Below, piece after piece: positions 1 through 8,535 of a stretch of 64,000 nucleotides of DNA. The translations under genes were made by a program, and so were the position numbers. Origin of the DNA: Verrucomicrobiota bacterium (GTDB lineage Bacteria > Verrucomicrobiota > Verrucomicrobiia > Verrucomicrobiales > DEV007); NCBI GenBank assembly GCA_018970725.1, contig JAGWVU010000001.1, positions 145,264-209,263 of the forward strand, given 5' to 3'. Under the pieces are notes generated by a model. The model did no database searches and was not told where the DNA came from. It saw only the letters and a program-made list of their open reading frames with translations. Each line of letters opens with the position of its first letter. Position 1 is the stretch's first letter.

Positions 1-2371
1 CCCACCGGCAATCGCTCGGACAAGGCGGCTCGGTGGGACGGGAATCCACCACATGCACATAACGGCTCGCGGGAGTTTCCAAGTGCTCGATCACCTCGCC
101 ACTTGTTCCCACTTTCCGCCCCGCCTCCAACCCGGAAGCCGCCACCCGGAAACCCCAAGGCGCCAGCCGATGGCCTCCGATCTCCCACGGCTGGGCGGTC
201 CAATTCGTCCAACACTCCGTGTCCGGTCCCCTGCGGCATTGGAGCCGGTCATGGCTGGGAGAAGAGGGTTTGACCTCCGAAAGCGCGGTTCCGGAGATCG
301 CGGAAAGAATCGGCCGCAGATACCAGGCGCGGCGCACCATCTCCCGCCCCCAATCCCGATGCCCCGTCACCAACGCCTCACCCGTCAGCAGCGCCGCCAA
401 CTCCGCCTTGGGGCCGGCCCCGTCCGGGAACGGACGGAGCACCCGCGGGCTTTCCATTGTCGACCACGGCACCGGGACCAGCGGGGCGGCCACGTCCACG
501 GGCGGCAGAATCACCCCGTCAGCCATCGTCGGCACCCACGAACCTGTCGACCTCGCGAGGAGCCATCCGCCCGGAGGCAATGCGGACCTCCGCGAGGACA
601 TCGTCCGCTCCCAAGCCGCATTCATCGCCGCGGGAGGGAACCAATGTCCCCGACGATCGGAGAATCCGCTGGAAAGCGCGTCACACGGTCCGAGCACCAA
701 CAGGTCCGGTTTGGCCAGCCCGGCCATGGTCCCCGAACGAAGGCGATCGGGGCGCAGGAGGTAGCGGCCGGATCGCCCTCGGATGGGGTCACCACCCGGC
801 CCAAAAGCGACATCGGCGTAATCGAAAGATTCCGACAGCGGCGAAATCTCGGAACTTTCCTCGTCGAAGCCCCAAGCAGAGCCGGATTGGTGGAGAAAGT
901 CCTCCAGTTCCCGAAACTTTTCCGGTGGCTCGATTGCCCGATGGCGCAGGATCACCCCCTTCGGTCCCTGGTCATACCGCTGCAATTCCGCGAGCCGATC
1001 CCGGACAAAGTCGGATCCCGGAACTTCCAAGTCCAACCAAAGCCTCTGTAACGAACCGCTCGCCGCAGACGACTTGGTTTCGATTTGCGCCACCGTCCCG
1101 AACGAAGAGTTCGGTCCAGCGAACAAACGAATCCCCTCGGAACGGGTGGCCATGACACCCGGAGAACGCAAATTCGGGGCCAACCGCATTTCAGCGAGCG
1201 GTCCGAGGGCCGAAGCCAGCAGGTGCATGTTTCCTGGAAATTCGAGGGCGATCGCGGCACCGCGCAACTCATTCCGAGCGGCATCCGCCGCGCCCAAGGC
1301 CGCGGTTTCCACCCGGATCCCGCGCCCTCCAATCATGGCGACGGGGCTGGGATCGGTCGATCCAATCCCCAGGGACACGATCTCATCCTGGGAGGTGGCC
1401 CGGATCTCCACCCCGTCGGCGCCACCGCGCACTTCAATTCGCACCATGGTCCCCCAAGCGCCGCAACTGAGGTAATGCTCGTAGGCGAGGCTCCCTTTGC
1501 CGCTTCCCCCGTCCGGTTTGCTCAAATCCACCTCAAGCGGTGGAGATGGTCCCTCCTCCACGACCCCGGCGGGCAGTCGCACCGTCAAGCGCAGCCCGTG
1601 GAAGGAAAGCCGATGCGGCTCCGGCCCGGCCACGAGGAACCACCCGTCCAAAAGTCCCTGATCTCCCGGGATGACCGCCACTCTGAACGCATCAGGCGCC
1701 GAACCCATCCGGAAGATGGCCCCCTCCACGGGTTCATCCTCCGTCCGGATGTAGTCCATTAAGGCATCCAACCGCCAACGCTCCAACAAACCGTTGAGTC
1801 CGGAAAGCTCCCCGGGGAGAACCAAATCGACCGCCTTGCCCTCTCCCGCCGGAACGGCCAGGGCCGTCTCCGGCCCCTCGGGAAAGTCCACCCGCAAAAC
1901 CCGCGCGACCCGCAGCATGCCTTCGCCGCCCCCGGAGATCTCGGCAAAGGCGTGGATCGGATAGTCGCCGCGAACCGCACCTTTGGAGACCGCGACGGAA
2001 AAGGCGGTTTCGAAGGTCTGCGCCGCCTCCACCCGGAAGGGAATCTCCGTGGCCCCCAAGGGGGTGATGTCGTCCGTCGGACCCGCGATCAACACCTTTC
2101 CGGACAGAGCTGAATCTCCCTCGTTTCGCAGCCGAACCCGGACCGGAACCGGCGTCCCCGGAACCGCGACCACGGGAAGATCGAGCAAAGTCAGTGTAAG
2201 CCGGTGCATCCCGGTTTCCCATGACGGCGAGGCCCAAGCATCCCCGCCAGCCGCCATCAGCAGTCCAACGAACACCAGCCACCGGAGCCGTCCGAGCGGG
2301 CCCGTTGATCGATGGAATTTAACTGCGCCTGAACGGAGCCGGGGCCTGAGGCGCTGGAAAGGGACGGGCAC
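1..2371 (-). CDS. Large secreted protein of unknown function, C-terminus cut by window edge
   Basis: An uninterrupted minus-strand frame of about 790 codons reaches the left edge without a stop, so the C-terminus lies outside the window. I place the start at a GTG (2369-2371), the first possible start after an in-frame TAG. It gives an Arg-rich n-region, a hydrophobic stretch (WLVFVGLLMAAGG) and a likely cleavage after AWA, a typical signal peptide. An internal ATG at 2257 would leave no signal peptide. The first ~120 mature residues read like an Ig/CARDB-type beta domain (PGTPVPVRVRLRNEGDSAL). The rest is rich in Gly, Pro and Trp, without a motif I recognise and without clear membrane segments. 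It lies 67 nt downstream of trpG on the same strand but shows no functional link to it. The gene is well supported; the function is unknown. Confidence 0.75.
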   Translation of the reverse strand, partial: MPVPFQRLRPRLRSGAVKFHRSTGPLGRLRWLVFVGLLMAAGGDAWASPSWETGMHRLTLTLLDLPVVAVPGTPVPVRVRLRNEGDSALSGKVLIAGPTDDITPLGATEIPFRVEAAQTFETAFSVAVSKGAVRGDYPIHAFAEISGGGEGMLRVARVLRVDFPEGPETALAVPAGEGKAVDLVLPGELSGLNGLLERWRLDALMDYIRTEDEPVEGAIFRMGSAPDAFRVAVIPGDQGLLDGWFLVAGPEPHRLSFHGLRLTVRLPAGVVEEGPSPPLEVDLSKPDGGSGKGSLAYEHYLSCGAWGTMVRIEVRGGADGVEIRATSQDEIVSLGIGSTDPSPVAMIGGRGIRVETAALGAADAARNELRGAAIALEFPGNMHLLASALGPLAEMRLAPNLRSPGVMATRSEGIRLFAGPNSSFGTVAQIETKSSAASGSLQRLWLDLEVPGSDFVRDRLAELQRYDQGPKGVILRHRAIEPPEKFRELEDFLHQSGSAWGFDEESSEISPLSESFDYADVAFGPGGDPIRGRSGRYLLRPDRLRSGTMAGLAKPDLLVLGPCDALSSGFSDRRGHWFPPAAMNAAWERTMSSRRSALPPGGWLLARSTGSWVPTMADGVILPPVDVAAPLVPVPWSTMESPRVLRPFPDGAGPKAELAALLTGEALVTGHRDWGREMVRRAWYLRPILSAISGTALSEVKPSSPSHDRLQCRRGPDTECWTNWTAQPWEIGGHRLAPWGFRVAASGLEAGRKVGTSGEVIEHLETPASRYVHVVDSRPTEPPCPSDCRW

Positions 2372-2438
2372 AGGATCACCCTAGCCTTGACCCGCATGCT
2401 GGCAAACGGGAAAACCGATGCCTTCCCTCATCAGGGGG

Positions 2439-3008
2439 TCACCCCGGAAAATCGAGGAAATTCCGCAGGATCTGCTTGCCCTCGGTCGTGAGGATCGATT
2501 CCGGGTGAAATTGGACGCCGAAAATGGGAAAATCCCGGTGGCGCAGTCCCATCACTTCCCCCTCTTCCGTCTCCGCCGTGATCTCGAGTTGGGACGGGAT
2601 GCTGCCGCGTTCCACGATCAGCGAGTGGTAGCGGGTGGCAACAAACGGATTGGACAGTCCTTTGAACAAGCCATCGCCATGATGGTGGATCAGCGAGGTT
2701 TTCCCGTGCATGAGCCGGGGGGCCCGGATCACATCCGCCCCGAAGACATGCCCGATGCACTGGTGCCCGAGGCAGACCCCGAGAATCGGGAGACTGGCCC
2801 CGAACTCCCGGATCACTTCGTTGCTGATTCCCGCCTCCCGCGGTGTGCAGGGGCCGGGAGAAATGCAAATTCGTTCCGGCGCAAGGTCACGGATCCCGTC
2901 GAGGCTGATCCGGTCGTTGCGATGAATCTCCATCCCGGCCCCCAACTCCCCGAAGTATTGGACGAGGTTGTAGGTGAACGAATCGTAGTTGTCTATAACC
3001 AGCAGCAT
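2439..3008 (-). CDS. trpG: Anthranilate synthase component II (glutamine amidotransferase)
   Basis: This class I glutamine amidotransferase supplies ammonia from glutamine to anthranilate synthase in tryptophan synthesis, or to the p-aminobenzoate branch. The 189 residues match the family length. The N-terminal [15 protein letters not shown] signature is intact, as are the nucleophile Cys79 in GVCLGHQ and the His168/Glu170 pair in FHPES, so the catalytic triad is complete. It starts 11 nt after the trpE stop on the same strand, so the two subunits are almost certainly co-transcribed. Sequence alone cannot separate TrpG from PabA, and one subunit may serve both pathways. The next gene downstream is unrelated. 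Confidence 0.93.
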   Translation of the reverse strand: MLLVIDNYDSFTYNLVQYFGELGAGMEIHRNDRISLDGIRDLAPERICISPGPCTPREAGISNEVIREFGASLPILGVCLGHQCIGHVFGADVIRAPRLMHGKTSLIHHHGDGLFKGLSNPFVATRYHSLIVERGSIPSQLEITAETEEGEVMGLRHRDFPIFGVQFHPESILTTEGKQILRNFLDFPG

Positions 3009-3019
3009 GTGGATCGGGT

Positions 3020-4543
3020 TCAGAGCGTCGGCCCCGTCAAGGTCCGCGCGTGTTCGACCGCCCGGATCAAGGCGCGCGCCTTGTTGACGGTTTCCTGGTA
3101 TTCACTGGCCGGGTCCGAATCCGCCACCACCCCCGCGCCGGCTTGAATATAAACCTTCCCGTCTTGGACCACGGCGGTGCGCAGGGCGATGCATGAGTCC
3201 AGATTCCCGTCGAACCCAAAGTAGCCGACCGCGCCCGCGTAGGCCCCGCGCCGGCTCTTTTCCATCTCCTGGATGATCTGCATGGCCCGCACCTTGGGCG
3301 AACCTGAAACCGTTCCGGCCGGGAAAGTGGCCCGCATCACATCGTAGGCGCTGTGGGACGGATCGAGGGTGCCCTCGACGTTGGAGACGATGTGCATCAC
3401 ATGGCTGTATTTCTCGATCGTCATCAGGTCCGACACTTTGACGCTGCGGTAGCAAGCCACCCGTCCCACATCGTTCCGGGCCAAATCGACGAGCATGATG
3501 TGCTCCGCGCGCTCCTTGGGGTCCGCCAGAAGATCCTCGGCCAGCGCCTCGTCTTCCGCTTCCGATGCCCCGCGCCTGCGGGTTCCGGCGATCGGCCGGA
3601 TCTCGATCTTACCGTGGATCGAGCGGACATGAATCTCCGGAGAACTTCCCACGAGGGAAAAACCGTGATCGAAGCAGAGGCAGAACATGTAGGGCGAGGG
3701 ATTGATGTGCCGCAGGGCCCGGTAAAGTTCCACCGGTCCCCCCTCGTAATCCACCTCGAACCGCTGGGACGGCACCACTTGGAAGGCATCTCCGGCCAGA
3801 ATGTATTCCTTGGCGCAGCGCACCATGGCCTCGTATTCCTCGCGGGTCGTGTTGCTCCGGAAGGGCGGATCGCCCGTGCCGGGTCCCACCGCGCTCATCG
3901 GCTCGAAAGCCAGCGTGGTGCGCAACCGGCCAATGATTTCCTCGATTCTCCGCAAGGCCCAGGCGTAGCCGGCTGCCGCGTCTTCATGTTCGTCGAGAAA
4001 GACGTTGGCCACGATTTGCAGCAGCCGGTAACGGTGATCAAAGGCGACCAAGGTATCCGCCAACATGAAGACCATGTCCGGCAGGCCCAATTGATCGTTC
4101 TCCGAGGCCGGAACGGTCGGCTCGAAGAAACGGACCATGTCATATCCTAAATAACCCACCGCGCCGCCGCTGAAAGGAGGCATGCCCGGCACTTCCACCG
4201 GGCGATAAGCTTTCATGAGCCGCTCCAGTTCCTGCAGCGGATCTTCGGTCTCCGGCAACGTATGGACGGTGGTGCCGGTGCGGCCCCGAACCTCCACTTC
4301 ACGGCCCCGGGCGGTGAACACAAAGCGAGGGTTGTTGCCGAGGAACGAATAGCGCCCGATCTGGTCGCTCTTCTCCGCGGACTCGAGAAGAAAGCTGCAG
4401 CCGCCTTCCGCCATCAGTTTCTGAAACGCGGACACCGGCGTTTCATAATCCGCCGTGAATGAGGCGCTCACGGGCACAAGGTTGCCCCGGGCCGCGAAGC
4501 TGACGAATTCGGCAAAGGCTGGCTGGGCTTGGAGGGGATCCAT
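3020..4543 (-). CDS. trpE: Anthranilate synthase component I
   Basis: A chorismate-binding enzyme of about 507 residues that converts chorismate and ammonia into anthranilate, the first committed step to tryptophan. The C-terminal half carries the expected chorismate-pocket motifs: [23 protein letters not shown], then [13 protein letters not shown] and [11 protein letters not shown]. The N-terminal half has the TrpE-type feedback-domain fold, including an LLES segment near residue 45 that in known TrpE proteins belongs to the tryptophan-binding site. I prefer the ATG at 4543 over an in-frame TTG at 4564, although the TTG has a slightly better purine run upstream. It is followed by trpG after 11 nt. 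I see no Trp-rich leader peptide or attenuator in the 63 nt before it. PabB is the alternative, but length and motifs favour TrpE. Confidence 0.9.
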   Translation of the reverse strand: MDPLQAQPAFAEFVSFAARGNLVPVSASFTADYETPVSAFQKLMAEGGCSFLLESAEKSDQIGRYSFLGNNPRFVFTARGREVEVRGRTGTTVHTLPETEDPLQELERLMKAYRPVEVPGMPPFSGGAVGYLGYDMVRFFEPTVPASENDQLGLPDMVFMLADTLVAFDHRYRLLQIVANVFLDEHEDAAAGYAWALRRIEEIIGRLRTTLAFEPMSAVGPGTGDPPFRSNTTREEYEAMVRCAKEYILAGDAFQVVPSQRFEVDYEGGPVELYRALRHINPSPYMFCLCFDHGFSLVGSSPEIHVRSIHGKIEIRPIAGTRRRGASEAEDEALAEDLLADPKERAEHIMLVDLARNDVGRVACYRSVKVSDLMTIEKYSHVMHIVSNVEGTLDPSHSAYDVMRATFPAGTVSGSPKVRAMQIIQEMEKSRRGAYAGAVGYFGFDGNLDSCIALRTAVVQDGKVYIQAGAGVVADSDPASEYQETVNKARALIRAVEHARTLTGPTL

Positions 4544-4606
4544 GAACAGAGGGGCACCAACCAAACACGCTTTCCGCCATTTGCATGGACAAAATGAGGC
4601 CCTCGC

Positions 4607-5491
4607 TCAGAGCGCCAGATGGCCCAACGCCAACAATCCATAGTAGGTGTATTCCACATCCACCGTGTCGTCCGCCCAACTGCCGTGGAACCCGCCCTCG
4701 TTGGTCCAGAGCGAGTCGACAAAGTCCAGCGACGCTTCCCTGATTCCCTGCAACGGCACCTGCATCCCATCCAAGGCGTGCAGGATCACGGCGGTCGAGA
4801 GAAGATCGGGCATCGGCGCATCCGGGATGGCCCGAAACCCGCCCCCGGCATGAAAACACTGCATCAACCAAGCCGGAATTTCCGGCCCCAACGGCATCCG
4901 GAGATTCCGACCCAGACTCACCGCCGCCGCCGTGGCCGGCCCGGATGCGATCCGGAGGGAAGGATCGTTGCTCCACCCGCCCCCGGGAACCCGCAGGGTC
5001 TCGAGACATTCCCTGAGCCGCTCCCATTGCGGAGGAACCCGCGCGTGATCCGCATAGGCCGCATACCCGATGAGGCATCCGTAGGCAGAGCCGGTGTTGG
5101 AACCCCGACGGGCTTCATATCCACCGTCCGGCGTGCGATAGGCCTCGATCGCTCCCAGCAACCGGGTGCATGAAGCCTCGTCGAGACGATCTTCGCGCAT
5201 CGCGGACCAAAGCCGGGAGAGGCAACAAAGGTGAATGAAGTCGAGCCCGTCGCCATCGCCGAACCCGCGCAAGTAATCCCGCAACGGTTCCTCCAACCAT
5301 TCGACCCGCAACGCGGTCAGGGCATCGATCGCAAACGAGGTGTAGTAAAGATCGCTCCTCGCCTCCCTGCCCCGGAAACCGCCGTCCGGCATTTGGCAAC
5401 GGCGGACAAACCCCTCCACGAGGGAAGCCGCCTCACCGAGGACGCCCGGCGCCAGCCGGGCCACTTGGAGCATCTCAAGACGCAGGGACAT
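4607..5491 (-). CDS. Prenyltransferase/squalene-cyclase repeat protein, zinc ligands mostly lost
   Basis: A 294-residue single alpha-alpha barrel of the protein-prenyltransferase beta-subunit type. Five turn motifs mark the repeats: PDGGF (35-39), PDGGY (121-125), PGGGW (169-173), AGGGF (215-219) and NEGGF (264-268). Aligned by eye to Rab geranylgeranyl transferase beta, the zinc ligands Asp-x-Cys fall on Asp229 and Leu231, and the histidine falls on Tyr281 in DVEYTYYG. Only the aspartate remains, so a canonical zinc-dependent protein prenyltransferase is unlikely. No terpene-cyclase DxDD is present. The start overlaps the end of the upstream polyprenyl-synthase gene by 17 nt, implying translational coupling and a role in handling the isoprenoid made there. 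Whether it binds, cyclises or transfers the isoprenoid is unknown. No signal peptide, so probably cytosolic. Confidence 0.8.
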   Translation of the reverse strand: MSLRLEMLQVARLAPGVLGEAASLVEGFVRRCQMPDGGFRGREARSDLYYTSFAIDALTALRVEWLEEPLRDYLRGFGDGDGLDFIHLCCLSRLWSAMREDRLDEASCTRLLGAIEAYRTPDGGYEARRGSNTGSAYGCLIGYAAYADHARVPPQWERLRECLETLRVPGGGWSNDPSLRIASGPATAAAVSLGRNLRMPLGPEIPAWLMQCFHAGGGFRAIPDAPMPDLLSTAVILHALDGMQVPLQGIREASLDFVDSLWTNEGGFHGSWADDTVDVEYTYYGLLALGHLAL

Positions 5492-7241
5492 GCGTCACGT
5501 CCACCTTCACGGCTTCCTCTTCGCGGACGCCGTTGCGCACCTCGAACTCCCGGCACCAGCCTTTGATCTCCAGTTCGTTGAACATTTTTCCGATCACCCG
5601 CCGCAAAAGCCCTTTCAGGTTGGCACTGTCGATCTCCGACAGACTGCGCACCGCCGTTTCCTTGTAGGTCTCCAGCATCAGAAGGCACTTTTCATCCGCC
5701 CCGGTTTGGTGCACCAGTTCGCGCACCGCCCGCACCGTGGTTCCCTCCTGAGGCTCCCGGCTCCACAGATCGTCCAGCCACTGTCGCTGGGTCCCGCCGG
5801 CCAGCTCCCGTGCTTTCGCCAGCAGGACGCTGGGACGGAGGCTCCCCAGATCGTTTTGCCCGGCATCCTCGGAGAGGTCGTCCATATCATCACGGATCTG
5901 GTAGGCGATTCCGAGCGCTTCACTGTAGCGGTGCAACGCTTCCTGGTAGCTTTCGAGACGCCCGGCGAAGGCCGCCCCGAGCTGGAGCGCGACTTCAAAC
6001 GCGGGAGCCGTTTTCTGCCGGAAAATCTCGAGTACCTGGGACGTTTTCAAGGTGGCCGGGTTGCGAGCCCAGGCCAACTCGGCACCTTGGCCCCGGCATA
6101 GCTCACGCTGGCCCTCGGCGGCGGCCTGGAGCATCAGCACGATGTCCTTGGGAGCCGCGCCGCACTGTCCGATCAGACGGTAACCCTCCCCGATGAGCAG
6201 GTCACCCGCATTCAGCGCCACCTCGACGCCTTCGGATTCATGGAGGGTCGGTTCACCGTAACGCTCATGATCCCGATCCTCGATGTCGTCGTGGATCAGG
6301 GAAGCCTTGTGGAAACACTCCACCGCGATCGCCAGGTCCCGGATCCCGTCGGGAATCGGTCCGCCGGCATCTTCCCGCAGTGCTTCAAAGGCGGCCAAGG
6401 TCAGAAACGGGCGCCACCGCTTCCCGTCCTTGGCAAGCCAATCCCGGGCCACCCGCTCGGCATGACCGTCCGCAGGCCCCATCCGTTCGTCGAGCGACTC
6501 CCGGGTAAACCAGCCCCGAACCTCCTCGTGCACCGTCCCGAGATTCAGGCGACGCGTCTGGTCTTCGCTCGTGAGATGGATGTATTCCCACACCCAATCG
6601 TTGTCCACCGTCGTGTTGATGCAGTCATCCTGCAAAAGCGGCACGGCGATCGACGGAATCGCGGCGGCCTCGACATACGGGAAGGTCCGTTCGAGGACGG
6701 GCAGGCAGCTGATCCCCACGATGGCCTCGATCCGACCAGTTTGGATCAGGGACATGACGATCGCGGATCCTTCGGCCACGAGAACCGCGTAGCCCAACCG
6801 CTCCGCCTCGTTCTGAAAGTCCTGAATGGTACAAAGACCGCACTGTTTGCAAAGGAGGCCAAACTCATCAAAAGGCGCCGGACACTTCTCCTCCACCCTC
6901 AGGCACTTGGGCATGAGCAGCAACCGCCGCTCGTAGGGGATGGTCGCCAGCGTTTCCCGCCAGGCTTCGTTGCTCACACAGACCGCCACGTAATGGAGAT
7001 ACAGGTCGTCGGCATAACCCGCCTCCCGCAAAATCCTCCGGGCATGGATTTCCAACTCGTCCAATGGCATCGGAGGCACGACCCGCTCGGATTCCACATA
7101 GGCCCGGATCCGCTTCAAAAGGTTGTCCCGTTCCACCTTGGTCTGCGGTAGATTCTTCTTCGGCGGCCGGAACCGAGTGGTGGTCAGCGGCAGGGACTGG
7201 GGGACCTTGACGGTCTTGAACTCTGAACTTGGTTGGGACAT
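5475..7241 (-). CDS. DUF116 domain fused to a trans-polyprenyl diphosphate synthase
   Basis: A 588-residue two-domain protein. Residues ~65-225 match DUF116: Cys113 and Cys120 in a PKCLR..CPAPF segment, then CKQCGLC (131-137), VAEGSAIV, GISCLPVLE and PLLQDDC, a cysteine-rich probable metal or Fe-S domain of unknown function. Residues ~255-555 are a trans-isoprenyl diphosphate synthase with GKRWRP (273-278), first Asp-rich motif DDIED (318-322) and second DDMDD (451-455), all needed for Mg-diphosphate catalysis, so this half should be active and make farnesyl, geranylgeranyl or longer diphosphates. Product length cannot be read reliably. There is no signal peptide or membrane segment. Its 3' end overlaps the prenyltransferase-repeat gene. 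I see no start codon between the domains that would split them. The domain calls are by motif, without a search. Confidence 0.88.
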   Translation of the reverse strand: MSQPSSEFKTVKVPQSLPLTTTRFRPPKKNLPQTKVERDNLLKRIRAYVESERVVPPMPLDELEIHARRILREAGYADDLYLHYVAVCVSNEAWRETLATIPYERRLLLMPKCLRVEEKCPAPFDEFGLLCKQCGLCTIQDFQNEAERLGYAVLVAEGSAIVMSLIQTGRIEAIVGISCLPVLERTFPYVEAAAIPSIAVPLLQDDCINTTVDNDWVWEYIHLTSEDQTRRLNLGTVHEEVRGWFTRESLDERMGPADGHAERVARDWLAKDGKRWRPFLTLAAFEALREDAGGPIPDGIRDLAIAVECFHKASLIHDDIEDRDHERYGEPTLHESEGVEVALNAGDLLIGEGYRLIGQCGAAPKDIVLMLQAAAEGQRELCRGQGAELAWARNPATLKTSQVLEIFRQKTAPAFEVALQLGAAFAGRLESYQEALHRYSEALGIAYQIRDDMDDLSEDAGQNDLGSLRPSVLLAKARELAGGTQRQWLDDLWSREPQEGTTVRAVRELVHQTGADEKCLLMLETYKETAVRSLSEIDSANLKGLLRRVIGKMFNELEIKGWCREFEVRNGVREEEAVKVDVTHVPAS

Positions 7242-7371
7242 GCGCTTTGAAAGGTGGAGAGGCGTCTACCACCCCGTTCACCGTTCCACCATCCCCCACC
7301 TGTCAGCGGAATGCGATTCCATTTCGCGAACCAACACAAAATTTTCTCCACACCGCCGGAAAGCAGCCCGT

Positions 7372-8514
7372 TCAAAGCGCCGTTTCCCGCACCTCTCCAC
7401 CACCATTGATGGACCTCAGCAGGTCGATTTCGGGAATGAGCCGCACCAGACCGATCGCCATGTCATGCGCGGGATGGGAGGACTGGCGGATCTCCCGCCC
7501 GATGACCTCCTGCATCAGCTGCCTGAAGCCCGGTAGCCCGGCATACTCGCCAGACAAATGGAGCGGCGCCCCCTGCACCATATGCCGCTGCTCCCGGCTC
7601 AGGCTCTGTAGGGACCGATTGATCGCATGTTTCAGCCTGAGCAGGGTCGGCACCACCGCACGCTGGAACTGGGTCCCGTCCAATTCCAACCGCACCGGCC
7701 TCCCGCGCTCAACCTGATCCACCCACGCCTCCCAACCCGTCAGCGAACAGGCGCCGGTGAAACCGACCCGCCGAAAGTGCTCCAGAAGCTCGTCCTCCCG
7801 CGGCGCCACCTTGTTGGACTCCTCCAAAAAGATCCGGATATCGTCGAGCAAATCGTCGCAGCCAATCGGCAAACGCAGGCGGGTCAACGAACCGCCCATG
7901 CTCATCACCATGAAGCCCGTCCAGTCCCGCTCGAACACCAGAACAGAGCGGAGGTCCGGCTCAAGAATGTCCAACCCCATCCCGACCGCCGCGGCGATCT
8001 CCGGCTCGCAAAACATGATGTCCCGCGAACGAACGCGGATCAGTCCCTCTATACAAACCTCCTTGAGCAGCGGGCTTTGAAAATTTCCAGCGCAGAGAAT
8101 CCTCGGCCGTGCCATTCGGGCACTCCGGAAATGCTGGCTCACGATCCGCTGGAGAAACTCCGCGAACATCCGCGGATGGTCGGGAACCCCGTGACGCAGC
8201 AAGGGAACGACCTCGACAGCCTGAGGCTCACGCCCCAAAAGGTCGCGGGCCTTGGTCCCGAGGGCGACAATCTGCCGGTTGCCAGTGCCTCGAGCCACAT
8301 AGGCTGGGTAGGAGGCGGGCTCCGGATGCTCCCGGCTGGCGATGTGGATACACTCGCTTCCCAAGGCGACGACCAAATCGTCGAGGAAAAAATCCACTCC
8401 CCTGAACCACCCCAACCATGACGGAAGCCCCCCACGATAAGGAGACCGTGACGGCCGTCCAAACGACACGGCACCGTTGCCGGATTCTGGGCGGCCGGCC
8501 GGTTCCTCGCTCAT
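7372..8514 (-). CDS. Divergent MreB-like actin homologue, probable pseudo-ATPase
   Basis: A 380-residue protein whose residues ~41-125 track the MreB N-terminus closely: FFLDDLVVALGS matches the phosphate-1 region (MreB: DLAIDLGTANT), IVALGTKARDLLGREP matches AVGEEAKEMLGRTP, and VVPLLRHGVPDHPRMFAEFLQRI matches RPLKDGVIADF. The catalytic Asp of the IDLGT motif is replaced by Ala50 and the Thr by Ser53, and no phosphate-2 DIGGGT motif is visible (the equivalent region reads SVLVFERDWTGF). It may be a structural or regulatory paralogue that does not hydrolyse ATP. An N-terminal extension of ~35 residues is Gly/Pro/Ser-rich. It lies 130 nt upstream of the DUF116-synthase gene and 21 nt downstream of the HtrA protease gene, all on the same strand. 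Confidence 0.72.
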   Translation of the reverse strand: MSEEPAGRPESGNGAVSFGRPSRSPYRGGLPSWLGWFRGVDFFLDDLVVALGSECIHIASREHPEPASYPAYVARGTGNRQIVALGTKARDLLGREPQAVEVVPLLRHGVPDHPRMFAEFLQRIVSQHFRSARMARPRILCAGNFQSPLLKEVCIEGLIRVRSRDIMFCEPEIAAAVGMGLDILEPDLRSVLVFERDWTGFMVMSMGGSLTRLRLPIGCDDLLDDIRIFLEESNKVAPREDELLEHFRRVGFTGACSLTGWEAWVDQVERGRPVRLELDGTQFQRAVVPTLLRLKHAINRSLQSLSREQRHMVQGAPLHLSGEYAGLPGFRQLMQEVIGREIRQSSHPAHDMAIGLVRLIPEIDLLRSINGGGEVRETAL

Positions 8515-8535
8515 CGCCCCACCCCTGTCCCGAAA

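Noticed and set aside
4544..4606. Possible trp leader peptide or attenuator before trpE
   Set aside because: No short ORF rich in Trp codons and no convincing pair of alternative hairpins in the 63-nt gap.
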